Shown piece after piece: positions 39,190 through 51,601 of a stretch of DNA of 64,000 bases. Position numbers and translations under genes: made by a program. Under the pieces are notes generated by a model. It did not search any database, had not been told where the DNA came from, and saw nothing but the letters and a program-made list of their open reading frames with translations. The number at the start of each line of letters is the position of its first letter. The stretch's first letter is position 1. Source of the DNA: Chamaecrista fasciculata (lineage: Eukaryota; Streptophyta; Magnoliopsida; Fabales; Fabaceae); the NCBI GenBank assembly GCA_003254925.1, contig QANZ01035131.1:23043-87042 (forward strand), written 5' to 3'.

Positions 39190-39800
39190 GCCCATGTAAA
39201 AATTTTTTTTGGCCTGAAAAAAATAATTTATTCAAAAACAAGGCAAAACCAAGCATAGTACAAATAAAAACACAGTAAAATAATTCAATCTCTCCCTAGC
39301 ATCAACAAGAACATCAATTGACGAAAGTGGGGGGTTCGCAACCCGTCCAAGAGGACCCATCTTCGTGTCAGACAAATTGGCAAAACAATCAGCTGCCAAG
39401 TTAACGGATCTAGAGATCCAACTAAAGCTACAACCATATAAAGAACTGGAAACACAAAAAAAAAACCTCCGACTAGATCCAGAACGTCGCCACCACAAAA
39501 CACACCGCAGAAAACAAACGAACACGAGTAGAGAGCACACAAATTTGGGAAGAAAACTCGCCGAAAATCACCTAAACTTGAAAACCACCGCCGTAGAAAA
39601 CACACAGAAAAGAGCGTCACCGGAGAAGGCCAAAGCTAGGAGGCACCGCCGATAATCCTAATATGAAATAAGGTGAAATCTCTCATGAAAGAGAGAGGTG
39701 ATCCCTCATGAAGAGAGATTTGAGAGAAAAGACTCTCATGAGAGAAATAATTTTTTGGGCGGCTAAACTCTCCACCTTTTGAAAGACCCATGTAAAAATT
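39190..39800 (-). mobile_element. Internally deleted LINE with 15-16 bp target-site duplication
   Basis: The insertion is flanked by CCCATGTAAAAATTTT on both sides (39190-39205 and 39787-39802), while the undisturbed copy of the tandem repeat (38310) has the site once ('gcccatgtaaagttctg'). On the minus strand the 3' part encodes ISRSVNLAADCFANLSDTKM and LGRVANPPLSSIDVLVDARE, the tail of a LINE RNase H, followed by an A-rich end. The minus-strand 5' part ('ctctcatgagagtc...tcatgagggatcacc') looks like a LINE leader. RT and endonuclease are absent, so it must have been mobilised in trans. Confidence 0.75.
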
Positions 39801-39954
39801 TTGTCTTACTAATGTGAATTCAATTTGTGTTACATATATAGTTTTTTATCCAAAATGTGTGTTATATATTTAATTATATTCACAAAGTCTCACAATATTG
39901 TTTAATCAATATAAAAAAAATATTGTTTCTTATAGTTGGTGTGTGTATATAAAT

Positions 39955-40105
39955 ATAAAATATGTATGTAAAATAAATAAGGGACTAAATTGTTAACTTA
40001 GTAAAGAAAGAGAGACCAAATAGTAAATTTTCTCTTATTTTTAATTCATAGACTATAGTTTTAAACATGGACGACCAGAAAGGGGTGGAGCCATATAATA
40101 TAAGA
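39955..40105 (-). mobile_element. Damaged Helitron-like element, copy 2
   Basis: 'atgtatgtaaaataaataagggactaaattg', 'ttctcttatttttaatt' and 'gacgaccagaaaggggtggagcc' follow the order of copy 1 at 7746-7916. The 3' CTAG end is missing; the 5' end reads TCTTATATTATATGG on the minus strand. Interrupts copy 2 of the tandem duplication. Confidence 0.5.
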
Positions 40106-40430
40106 TATATATTAAGAGAATTCCCAGATATAATTAAATATATAACACAAATTTTGATTAAAAACAATATTTTTTCAACTAAATTCAGATTCACAATCAA
40201 TATTTTTTAACTTTTAAACCATAATTAAAAAAATCATAAAACATAGAACAAAACAAAAAATTAAAAAACTAAAATTAGGCCATTTCAAATAATTTACCAA
40301 TGGTTTTTATTGATTCATGGAGTATTTAATTTTAGGAATGAATTGGACTAGACCACTAGTTGATTCACGATTCAATTGGTCTAATTTAATTTTAAAAACT
40401 CGTTCGCATTACATAGATAAATTTTTTTTT

Positions 40431-41621
40431 TAAAAAAATCATATTGAATCAATGAATTAATCTTTAAATAATTAAAATATACAATTTGATATTTAAAATG
40501 TTACAATCATTAATGATTTAATTGTTAAATCAAATTTAAAGATAAAAAATATAAATTTAGTATAAATTTAAAATGAAAATTATATAATTTTAAATATAAA
40601 AAATTATATTTATTAAAAAAAATTATAAAATTAATTTAAATTTAAAGATTAAATTATTGACAATGATAATATTTCAATGATCAAGTTGTATATTCAAAAA
40701 CTAATTTTTCTTACAAATTCAAAAATAAAATAATAAAAAGTCTCATATATTAAAAACTAATTGAAAGGGGATAGAATGACGAGTACTAGCCGTGTGGCCT
40801 GTAGGCGGTTTGGTTACGTTAGCTTGACTTGGAGTCTTTGCTATGTGTTGACTTTTTATCATTTTATGAGCAAAGAGCCAAAGAGAGAGAAAAAAAAGAG
40901 TATATATGTGGTGTGGGTGGGAACTATATGACATGAGTGACACACACATCTTTTGAATTCAATTCTTTAATTGGACTTATATTATCCTATGACTATATCA
41001 CTCACTCTATCACCATAACATTCACCACAAGTGGGTTCGGTTCAGTTGAAAGTTTACACATTGCTACAGTTACTCCACAACTAAAACTCTCTTTGTTGAA
41101 TGAGTGCTTGACTTTGACAACTCAATTTTCTTGGTCTTTCCTTTTGAAACCTTTTATTTCTCTTAATATTCTAATCTCTATCCTTTTTTTTTTCAAATTT
41201 GGGCCACTAGGAAAACAGAGGACCATATTTCGTAAGTGTTTCAGTTGGGGTGGCATTTGGCTTCTTGCTTTCTGTATGAACTAGAAATAAGATAGAATTG
41301 AATAGTCCTCGATATTTTCTGTTATGGTTCAGTTGTGAAGAAGCCATGTTAATTATATGGCAATTCTTAAGGGATGCATACCTATACAATATATGAATGA
41401 TATTACGTGTTATTTGGGGTTAGAAGAAAGATAATTAAAGCTAGCTTCTCTTGGAGGTCTTGTCTATTAATTTCTTCTATTTTTCATCTCTCTGACAATT
41501 GCCAGGTAAGTTCGTGGCAAAATCAAAATATTAATACTTCTTCTACTTGCTTGATTCCTAAAACAAACACTACTATTTTCAGCTCCTCATACTTGTATTC
41601 TTCAATCAGCTTCACAAAGTT
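40431..41621. other. Intergenic and likely former promoter of the 41622 gene
   Basis: Very AT-rich to 40745, then less so. 'gagtatatatgtgg' at 40899-40912 could be a TATA element. No gene recognised. Confidence 0.4.
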
Positions 41622-44600
41622 ATGTTGTTCGGCGGATTCAAGATGGCCAAACCCAATCTCCACCTGTCTGCTTTAGTGATTATACTCATAATTTTACCAG
41701 AAATTGTTGCAGCACTTGTCACCTCACCAGTTCATTCTGCACCTGCACCTGCACCTGCATCAGGTAAAACATTACAACAAAGTCACCATGGCATGATTTT
41801 TTTTTCCTTTCAAACGACAAAAACTTCTATATCAAATATCATAGAAAGGGTGTAGCTTTTAGTTGTCCAGAAAACAACCAACAGTAATAATTGGTTTAAT
41901 TGAAATAGCCAAATGGGGAATTATTAATATGTGATCTGGTATTTAATCTTTGGTTAACAAGAAGAAAAAAGAATATGAGAGATAGCAGGTCGGATACAGT
42001 CATACAGTGATACAGATAGTAAAACTAATGAGTACAACTTTGCATTTTATCTTCAAAATTAATTAAGAATCAGAACAATGAATACACTAATCAATGCTTC
42101 ACTTTATCTTTTTTATTAGGTAGAGTGAGAAGCCTGGCTGAGGCAGATAATACTATAAGAGTGGATCCTTTAAAGAATTTCAAGTAATACAGAGTTGGAT
42201 TTAACATCACCAACAAGCATTATTGGAGTGTAAGTCTTTCTGCCTCTGTGTCTTAGTCTCTTTATTTTTTTTTTAAACAAAGTGTCTCAGTCTAATATTA
42301 GTATTCATTGTAAATCACACAATGAACATGCTGTCCCTTTCATATGTTTTTAAAAGTCAGTGATATTCACTGGAGTATATGGATTTGCAACTGGAGTGCT
42401 CTTGCTTTTCTGTGGATTGATATATGCAATTTTTCTGGCAGTAATCAAATTCTGGGGCAAAAAAGATCATACAAGAAGAAATGAGAAGAACAGATATGCT
42501 TGTAATTATAAGAGTTGTGATTTTAGGCTCATTCTCCTTGCTATATTCCTAATAATATTTGCAATGTAAGTCCTGTTATTGCTCCATATTCAGAGATAAG
42601 AGAATCATCTCAAGTTTTTTTCTTCCTATTGGTGAAATCAATGGATTTTTCTCTTTAAACTTTAATAGTGCTGCAACTGGGGTTGTTCTTGCTGGGAGTG
42701 TGAGATTCCATTATGAAGCAAGAGCTTCTGTTAATATTATAATAAGAACGGCAAATGAGGCTTCAGAAACCCTTTACAACACAACAGGAGCCTTAAAAGA
42801 CATACATTCTATGGGTAATGTGGCTTCTTATATTCTTGGTTCTGTTTCTGACAAACTTGATGATGAATCTGCAATCATTGAAATGCAAGCTAGCAAGAAT
42901 AGGCGACTTATCCACAATGGTTTGAGAGTAGTGTAAGGCATCCCCCTTCTCTATCTTCCAGTTAAAACCTCATTTAGTTCTTTATGTATGGGTCAGATTT
43001 CACTTTGGTCCTATGTCTTTTTTAGTCAAAGTGGTCCTCTATATTTTCATGATTTTTTATTTTTGGTCCCAAACTACTGAATGTAGTTATATCTTTCTTG
43101 TTTCAAGTTTGAATGCTACTTTTAACAAGTATTTTCTTTATCCAGTTCGAGCTATCAACAAACGAGGTCAAATTGGCCCTCTAAAAGTGGGTCGCTCGTT
43201 TCAATGTTGAACAGGTGAGGTTGGTTATATCTCTCTCGTTTCAAATCTTAATATGACAAGTTTGGAGTAGGATTACTCTTGACGAGTTCTTTCTCGCCTA
43301 AATGGGACTGTCGACAAGCATGGTCAAGTCATGCCCAAAAGTGAAGAATTATAGTGACATAGAGGATCACTTTGAAACCCAAAAAAAAAAAATACAACCA
43401 ACATGAAATCTGACCCATACATAAAGGACGAAAATGAGGTTTTAACCCTTTCTTCCATTAATTACATTACATGGCAATGAGGGAATGCTTACAAATTTGA
43501 ACTGTACTGCAGGTTTTGTTTTAACCAACGTGACTCTAAGCTTGAACATGGTTGCTGCGGCTGCTCTCTCAGGTGTAATATCTATATAACAGCTGTTTAC
43601 CATAGGACCCGTTTGGTCCTTGATAATATTTTCATAAAATGTGGGAGTTTTCTATTGCAGTTTTTGGAGTTCTTAGATTACGACGAGCACTTTACCTGTA
43701 AGTAAGAATGAAGTAACATATTTGATACATAAGACTGCAAAACCATAAGGAGACGAAAGTTTTCACACTCGAGTTTCCCGTGTTTTTCCACAGGCTTATT
43801 GCACTGTGCTGGTTGATGACAGTGATATGCTGGATACTCTTTGGAGTGTATTTCTTCTTAGACAAGTAAAATATCTCTCTCTCTCTCTATATATATAGTC
43901 CTGTGTTTTACTGAGTATTATATTGTGTAGTGTGTTCATCTATGTATGATGGGTGCAGATTTTCAAATGATGCATGCACAGCTCTCCACAGTTTTGAAGA
44001 AAATCCATATAACAACAGCCTAAGTTCCATCCTGCCATGTGATCAATTGTTGTCTGCCAAATCAGTGCTATCTTATGTCAGTGCAGGCATCTACAACCTT
44101 GTCAATCAGGTAGCTTACTACTTGTGTTATGTAGGAGTATGACTTATATATGAATCAAATACAATACTAGTTTTAACTGTACTATATATATATAACATAT
44201 ATATAAATAGTTTATGAAAATGTGGATGTATACATATGGATGTAGGTGAATGCAAATTTATCAGCCATGCAGGGAACAGCATATCCAAACACACTTCATA
44301 TTTGCAATCCTTTCTCAGCGCCGCCTGAGTATATAGCACTAACTATGATAAAATTGAATCTTTCGTAATTCAAAGAGAGATAGAAATGAAACAAACAATA
44401 TTACATCGAAATACAAACCTATCAAAGCCTTGAACCATTTTTTGAAACACGTAAAGCAACAAGAATAAAGAGTATGTAGGAATGTGTAAGATATGATAGA
44501 TTGGGTGAATTGAATTGAAGGTATTGAAGATATACACGTGCTCTGATGGGATGTGCAAGGATGGATCAGGATTCATATCTGGGAGTGTGTATAACAGAGT

Positions 44601-44859
44601 AGAGGCATACACAAGCTCAATTCAGGATCTACTCAATGTGTATCCTAGTATGCAGAAATTGGTGGAGCATTCTCCGACATCATCGTCCGACACTGCAAAC
44701 CTTTGAAGAAATATGCGAGGATGTCATGGGCAGCAATGCTGTTTCTTGCACTTCTCATGCTCTCCTCGTTTCTCTTATGGACCAATACCATCAACCTTCT
44801 CATTAATTATCATTCTGTCGCACATATATACAACATAAGCCTTAGGATTAGAGTTAGCT
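41622..44859 (+). pseudogene. Multi-pass membrane protein gene (At2g12400-like) with disabling lesions
   Basis: Exon-like blocks: 41622-41763 (signal peptide, then APAPAPASG), 42120-42229, 42357-42565 (SVIFTGVYGFATGVLLLFCG membrane segment), 42669-42932, 43513-43572, 43661-43697, 43794-43865 (membrane segment), 43959-44109 (PYNNSLSSILPCDQLLSAKS), 44246-44330, 44521-44859. They follow in order a plant plasma-membrane protein family of unknown function with about five membrane segments. Lesions seen: in-frame TAA at 42185-42187 (FK*YRVGFNI); one extra base at 43513-43517, putting FVLTNVTLSLN out of phase with its neighbours; a missing stretch and frame change near 44655-44661, after which FSDIIVRHCKPLKKYARMSW resumes in another frame; and loss of the sequence expected after SAPPEY. 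Introns are kept, so it is not a processed copy. Assembly error could explain one lesion, hardly all. Confidence 0.75.
42960..43450. mobile_element. Fold-back MITE in intron 4 of the membrane-protein pseudogene
   Basis: Left end GTTAAAACCTCATTTAGTTC then 'tttatgtatgggtcagatttca'; right end is its complement ('tgaaatctgacccatacataaaggacgaaaatgaggttttaac'). About 490 bp. An ORF inside has no homology. Related interior text is also at 53240-53390 and 61290-61450. Confidence 0.75.
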
Positions 44860-45493
44860 AAACAGATAACAGATTCACCCTCACTCAATTAAGTTACTAG
44901 GTTAGCTAGTAATTAAGTATTGGCACCCAAAATGTGTACATAAAACACAACACTTCACACAAATTCACAATCACACCATAGTTAATAAATTCTTGTCTTT
45001 TCTTTTTCTTGTGCAGTTTGGTGCTGAATGCAACAACATTCTACACCAAATTGTTTTCATTTCAGTCATCTACACACGGGGAACCAACCCCAATGGCCAA
45101 TACCTTCCGGATGTAACAAAATTTTTAATACAATAATAATATCAGCAACCAGCATTTGCATTACAATATTTCAGAGGGTTTTGTGTTGCAAATTGTATTA
45201 TAACTGATAAAGTTCCAAAAAAAAATCTGGGTCAAATTTGCTTATGTTATCTAGTCAAGCATGTAAACAACCTAATCAACTTAATCCACCTAATTATCTT
45301 TTTTTTTAATAATCAGTCAAGTCTAAAATTACAAACCGAATCATAAAGATACATTGGACTGGATTAAGCACATTCACCGCCCAGTGGACTGGGTCAACCA
45401 TACTTAACCTGGCCCACTAGCCCACCTACCTTGAAGAGTTCAATCAAGTTAATTATAATGTAATTGTAATATAATTGTATTTTTAAAGAAAAT
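44860..45493. other. Intergenic, no gene recognised
   Basis: Follows the end of the membrane-protein pseudogene. 45000-45130 has slight coding-like character ('gtgctgaatgcaacaacattctac') but no frame that matches anything known to me. Remainder AT-rich. Confidence 0.4.
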
Positions 45494-45996
45494 GCCAAAG
45501 TCTTGTTTTGGTCCCTCATGTTTGTTCAAAGTTCCGTTTTAGTCCCTCAAGTTTTTTTGTTCCGTTTTGGTCCCTCATGTTTGCTCAAAGTTCCATTTTG
45601 GTCCTTTAAGTTTTTTTTGTTATGTTTTGGTTCCTCAAGTTTCTAAAAAGTTCCACTGTTAGTCCCTGACTCTTTTTCATCCACTTTTTCTGTTAAAAAA
45701 AGAAAAAAAAAAAAACTAACTTTCATCTCCCAACAATTTTGCTCTTCTACAAAAGGGGAAGGACTTTAATGAAATAGAGCAAAATTGTTGGGAGATGAAA
45801 AATAGTTTTTTTTTCCTTTTTTTAACAAAAAAAGTGAATGGAAAGAGTCAGTGACTAACGGTGAAACTTTTTAGAAACTTGAGGGACCAAAACGAAACTT
45901 TGAGCAGACATGAGACACCAAAATTGAACAAAAAAAACTTTAGGGACCAAAACAGAACTTTAATTAAATATGAGGGACCACAATAGAACTTTGGCC
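45494..45996. mobile_element. Fold-back element at the promoter of the ASCH gene
   Basis: Two long arms of about 230 bp: left GCCAAAGTCTTGTTTTGGTC with repeated 'ggtccctcatgtttg(c/t)tcaaagttcc', through 'catctcccaacaattttgctc'; right is the complement, ending 'ggaccacaatagaactttggc'. Only about 50 bp of loop lie between. The RNA of such an arm pair would fold into a long hairpin. It ends about 100 bp before the ASCH start codon. Confidence 0.8.
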
Positions 45997-46097
45997 TTGT
46001 ATTTTTTAGATGATCTGTTATTGCATTTAGTGATTGGAACCTGATGACGATGAAAGAAAGGAAGAAAGAGATTGGAAATTAAATTTTAGAGTGAAAA

Positions 46098-48513
46098 ATG
46101 GAGCAGCCAAATTCTCCGGGGATTTCGCCGATTGATCTCAGACATTGCATCGATCAGCTCTTGAAGTTCGTCCTCGAATCTCACCTCAACCACACCTTGG
46201 ACTTCGATCTAGGGCTTCCCAACGACTACTGCTATCATCTCCTCGCTGAGGGTTTTGCCGCTACCATCACACTCACACTACACATTCTTACACATCTTAC
46301 TGGATGCGAGTTTTAATTTATTAGCTTTTCTTGCAGATCATTTACATGGACTTCCTCCTTCCCCTTTATACAAGCGTCTTGCACTAGTTTTGTACGAGTT
46401 AATTGCTTGCACAGAGTTGTCTGATAAAAATAAGGAAGAATGGACTGAAATGATTGCGGATAAGGGATCTCAACTAGTAAATGTATGCTTTCCACTCTCA
46501 CATTGCCTACCATACTTGATAGATTGACTATACTTTTCCTACTTTTAATGCAGGTTTTCAAGGCTATCGATTTTGAACTTCATGTTCAAGAGCCTTTCTT
46601 TACGCAATTAAAAGGTATATATTGATCTTCTACTCCTCACCTCAAGATTTTGTATCTTTCCTCAATCCTCATAGTGCATATCCTCGGTTACTGAGGCATT
46701 ACAATGCATACTCTGTATATTTTTTAACTGCATTAATTGAATCTCATGGATTATTAATCTTTTCCCCTTTCTGTACTGTATTACCTTCATAGAAAACTCC
46801 TCAACTTGCCTTGCACTCGGGCAGTGCCATAAACCGGGCACAGAAGCAAGAAAGTCTTAGAATTAGAAATGAAAGGAAAAACTAAAACAGTAAAACTTAA
46901 CAAGAGTGATAATTCATCATCAGAACTTACCTGCCTTCAGCACACTGATTGTGAAGTTGATAATGAGGACTTTTTTTTCATTCTACTGACTTCTTTTTTT
47001 TAACATATTGATGGCATTTTATTAGAAAATTAGTTTGAACAAACAAGAATTTTTTGAAACAGTGGAATTTTGAAATTCACCCTTTATTTTCATTTAGAGA
47101 GTACATATTGATATTATCATTCCTCTAGTATCATCCAATTTGATCCAGTACTTAACAAAGAGTCCCTTTTCTGTTGATTCTGAAATAATTTCTTATAGAT
47201 GGGACGAAAACAATTGAAGGAAGGTGTGCTGCTGGAAATTACAAACGGTAAATTTTTAGTACATCTTTTTCCTGGTTTTTCGTCAAGTTAATGCTGGTAA
47301 TATTGTCTGGAGTCTGGACTGATAAGATAACTGAGCTACTATGATAAAACATTGAAACAAAGCTATCATTTCAAAATTTTTCTTTATGAAATGGCGATTG
47401 AATTGCTCTTTATAGACACATCACAAAAGTCATAGAAATTCTTGGCATTTGGACAGCTTTATTCTCAGAATTGTGACAGTAAGTGCTGTCAAATTCAACC
47501 CGTGGCAATATCATCTTTAAGGTGACTTTAAGGGCTTGAGGATATATTCCTGTTTAGTCCCCTTGTGCTCTCAATAATTTAGAAACGTGCCTTCTTTATT
47601 TACTGGCTTTTTCCCTCTTAATATCAGGATTGCTGCAGGAGCTTTAATTCTTTTCAACAAATGCTTGGTACTTGAGGTTGAGGTATAGAAACCTGACATT
47701 TTGCAATTTATGCATACGTTTTGGTAGTTTTGATTTTTGTTGTTAACATTTTTAACGAATGTCAGGATGTTCACTCTTACACCTCATTTTCTGAGATGTT
47801 GGAAGCAGAGAGTCTCCAAAAGGTCCTTCCTGGAGTGAAAACCATTGAAGAAGGTTACAAGCTTGCCCTTGTGGAAATGGTTCAGTTTCCAGACTGCCAA
47901 TTAACTTAAATTAGAGAATCTTTTGATGGCTAAAATCCCATTTATCATAAAATTATTCAAATTATTGGGTGATTAATATATATGGGACCCGTAAGAAGAA
48001 CAAGCAAACACTATTGATCGAACTATACATTCACAAGTTATTGACTCCTCTGTATTGTGTATAGCGTTAAATGCTTCTATGGACTAGTAGAGTTTGATCA
48101 ACAAGTAAAGGATAATGATCTGTGTTGTGTTTATGGAGAGTGGAGACAGGAGAGGTAGCATCTGTAGCAATGTTAGAGATAATTAAACATGAAACCGTTC
48201 ATATAATTTCCTAATAATTGTCTGGCTTTTTTCAGGTGTAAGTGTTTATCGGAAGTTTTACACAGAAGAAAAAGAGAGATCCAATGGTGTGGTAGCAATT
48301 TGTGTTACAAAACCCACTTCCCAGCCGTACAACATATTGGCTGCAATAATATCTGTAAGCATCCTAACTTGAGTTTTCACTTTTCAGTGTCATGCTACTA
48401 TCACTTCTAACATTTGTATCTGTGTGCTGATGAAACAGAGATTAAGCTACAGAGGCCTTCAAAGCATCTTGGGCAATACAAATGCTGCTGCCGAAATTTC
48501 AGACTCAAGATAA
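46098..48513 (+). CDS. ASCH-domain protein (putative RNA-binding)
   Basis: Exons 46098-46251, 46337-46482, 46554-46614, 47199-47247, 47628-47682, 47766-47853, 48236-48354, 48439-48513; phases agree and yield 248 residues. The ASCH domain starts near residue 101: VFKAIDFELHVQEPFFTQLK, then the signature GTKTIEGR (G122-K124-E127-R129), a region rich in hydrophobic strands and VAICVTKPTSQPYNILAAII. ASCH is a PUA-like fold thought to bind RNA; the plant proteins are poorly studied. Counterpart by sequence and position is At2g43465 (memory). The first intron (46252-46336) is only 85 bp and must be removed to join LLAE to DHLHGLPPSPLYKRL; without splicing the frame ends at 46316. If the exon-6 donor is not used the frame runs on to a stop at 47907-47909. 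The last 10 or so residues are poorly conserved. Confidence 0.85.
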
Positions 48514-50911
48514 CTCGTCTGCCTCAAGATATTTTGGGATAATAATTCATAGACTTTCAATAGAACCGTTCTACTAGTTTTGATTTGAAAATTCTTTTTA
48601 ATAAAAAGAACAGAAGAGCTAATTTGATGCCACTTGTTTGACAAAATTTAAGAAACTGCCAATGAAATTAACTTCGTTGAGAAAACTGTTAGCCAAAACG
48701 TATAACAATTATTGAAAGATGTTTTAAATATGAAACATTTGTTTGACCCAATAAAAGTGATGTATCCTACCTAGAAGTTAATTGTTTTATTTATTTAGAA
48801 ACATTTGATCTAACAAATGGTGGTTACTCTTGAAATTTACTTAGTTTGAGCTCCCTCAACGAAGAACATGGTGACTAGGACACCAAACTCCAAAATTGGG
48901 CCTAGAAAAACGAAGTTCAACACCCACCATTCACGCATGCATCTCATATGCTTTTACATGTTGTGATGTGTCCCTCAAATCTTATCCAATTTTTTTCCGA
49001 AACGTTGAGCAGAAACGGAGCCAACATTTCCACTTTTGTCTTGCTCGTAAGTACATTTCAATTGAACGGTTGTGGTAACACTGTTGCATGGAGACGTTTG
49101 AAAAGTCAACATTTCTTATTCTAAAATGTTGATGGTTTGGTATGAGGTTTATCAAATTTATGTATCAAGGATGAATAATTCATAAAAGGACGAGTGTTTT
49201 TATAAGAGATGGTACATAACATAAAACAACCAAGTAGAGTAATTATTAATTAATTACTTAAGCATTTGTCTGATAGGTAGAGTGGAGAGAATAGATTAAT
49301 ATTAACTAAACTTGTATAAGATTTTTTTTAAAATATTTGTTGTAAAGTTTTCTAATAAATTAAAAACAAGTGTAAAAAAACTTTTGCATGACTTGTTTTA
49401 ACAGATTATGATCATAAAGAAAGTTTATAATTAAAATAAGTTTATGCTCCTATTAATTAATATTGGGAACAAGGCTGATGATCCCAAGAAGCTAAGTAAT
49501 ACTTTGCAAAAGGAGGACTAACTCAAGGCCAAAATGGCTATTATTGGATTGGATTAATGGTACACTCGGGGAAATTAGTGGAGCCATATTACGTCAAGCT
49601 TCCTCCAAGTGGAATTTGCTTTTTACCATTCTTAGAAACAAAGTCATGTGGTTCCAATTAATTCTTCAGCACCCTAATCTCTAGTTAATTAATGCTTGCA
49701 ACTCAAGTTAGCAGACTTTGATTCCACTTTCGGTGTTCAATCTAATCGCTTGATCGTAAATCGTAATGATTAGAAACCCTTTAATTTATATATATTCTTA
49801 TAATATTAAAAATAATTTAAAACGGACGTACAAGTGACGGATTTATATCATCAATATTACATATGATACAGAGATTTAACGTATGATGTTGATATAAATA
49901 TGATACTATCAGTAAGAAGTAGCTAGTTGAAAAATAAAATGGAAAAAGCATAATCCCTGGAGAGATTGTGTTGGCACAACACAACTTTATATATGAAAGA
50001 ATGCGATGTATGATCAAAAACACATGTAGACAAGGAAAGTGGCAAAATGATGGACCACCATCGATCATCAATAGGATCGCCCAAGAAAACCTTTTTAACA
50101 AAGTAATTAATAATTAAGAAACCCATGAGGCTTTGGCAAACACATTTTCTCCAATGATTGGATTGGATGTTGGTAATACCACCCTTTCTTTTTTCATCCT
50201 TGTCTTCTTGTCTAATCATTAACCACGAATAAATTCCATTTGGATACCATCAAGTTTTCACTCTTTAATTTCCCATTATTCATTAATAATTATATTCATG
50301 CAACTAATTAATTACTTAATACTAGCTATAAGATCTATAATTAATTAATTACAGTCAAAATGTTGGATCATATATTTTTATAAGATAAATCTAATAACTC
50401 AATCTTTAAAAGATTTTATTAAATTAACAGTTCGAAAACTAAAAAATTGAAATAAATATATAGTAATGCACTTGTTAGCTTGGTTTGTGCACACAGACCA
50501 ATTAAGAGTATACTCTTTAATTCTTTCTAAGATTGTTTGATTGAATTAAATTATTTATTTTAATTTTTTAGGAATTAAATTTTAGTGATTGATTTCATAG
50601 AAAAAATCATTTATTAAAAAAAATAAGCATATGAAATATTGCCCAGCAAGCTTTTTCTTTCTTTTAATAAAAATATTGTGTCTTAATTTATTTTAGAGTA
50701 AACTAATAATCTGATTCTTGAAAAATTATTGAGTTGATAACTCAATTTCTAAGAGATCAAAATAAATTGTTTAATCTCTAAAAGAATTAAGTGATATACC
50801 CACTAATTATTTTTATAAATTAACAAATATACTATTTAGTTTTTTTAGAGACTAAATTATTTATTTCATTTTTTCAAAAATTGAATTATTGATTTACCAC
50901 ACTAATTAGGC
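48514..50911. other. Intergenic, no gene recognised
   Basis: AT-rich. ORFs at 48896-49078, 49817-50101 and 49923-50219 show no domain or codon pattern I recognise. Several 'tctaaaagat / aattaaat' runs at 50400-50890 look like decayed repeat. 50400-50900 contains 'aattgttgatttt'-type alternation without clear ends. Confidence 0.45.
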
Positions 50912-51190
50912 TCAGTTTGTTTGCGCTTATAATAAAATCTGCTTTGATTATAATCAGAGTATGATTATAATCAAAGTTGATTATTTGTGTATTGGTGTTT
51001 GGATGAAAGTTGATTATTTTGTGTGAAATTATTGAAATGAGTATGTAATGATTGTGGTTGGTAGATAGAAGGGTAAGGAAATTGATAAACTGTATAGGGG
51101 TAGAAATAGAAGAAAAAGTTGGAAAAAGTAAGAAAAAGTATGATGTGATTTGATTATAATCAAAGTGTGTTTGGATGTGATTGTTGCTTA
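50912..51190. mobile_element. MITE with GATTATAATC motifs
   Basis: Starts 'ggctcagtttgtttgcgcttata' and ends 'gtgtgtttggatgtgattgttgctta', with several copies of 'gattataatca(a/g)ag' in both directions. Central text 'atgattgtggttggtagat' and 'gtataggggtagaaatag' is shared with the PIF-like copies (15200-15260), so it probably belongs to the same superfamily. No ORF. Confidence 0.5.
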
Positions 51191-51464
51191 AAAAAAAATT
51201 AAATTATGTCACTGTTTGCCTTGGAAAGCGTGAAATTATGATTATAATCATATGCAACTTTGGAGGTGATTATTTTGTTTGGTCGACCGAACTCATTTTT
51301 GCCTACAAAATGGTGGACCGAAAGGACTAAAGTGTAGCATTTTTTCGAATCAGGCCCCGACATTCGGTGGACCGCCGAATAAAATGGTCGACCGTTTCGC
51401 ACTAGATGAGAGAGAATGAAAAAATCCACTCTGGACCCGAAAATTTGTTTCAATTTGGCATAGT

Positions 51465-51540
51465 TGATGAAACTCTCTCGTCTCTCTCTCCCTCTCGTCT
51501 CTCTCTCTCTCTCTAGTCTCCTCTCTCTCTCTCATCTCCG

Positions 51541-51595
<55 letters not shown>
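51465..51595. repeat. (CT)n microsatellite, ends at an N
   Basis: Long CT-rich stretch, with a nearly pure (CT)n from 51545, stopped by the N at 51596. True length is unknown. Confidence 0.95.
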
Positions 51596-51601
51596 NATAC
51601 A

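Larger units (their letters stand above)
37960..40430. repeat. Tandem duplication of the LINE 3' end plus downstream sequence
   Basis: 37960-38800 and 38815-40430 are two copies of the same segment: 'agttgccttggtaattctt', 'gctctgaaaggggacttaccagtgttttg', 'cttgtctccgatttggtg', 'catgacttgacaat', 'tcacaaagtctcacaatattgtttaatcaat' and 'gaatgaattggactagacca' occur once in each, in the same order. Copy 2 is longer because it carries a poly-T run with an N (38979-39008), an internally deleted LINE at 39205-39785 and a Helitron-like piece at 39955-40105. Confidence 0.8.

Noticed and set aside
46255..46527. Separate 90-codon ORF suggesting a frameshift in the ASCH gene
   Set aside because: An 85-bp GT-AG intron joins the frames correctly.
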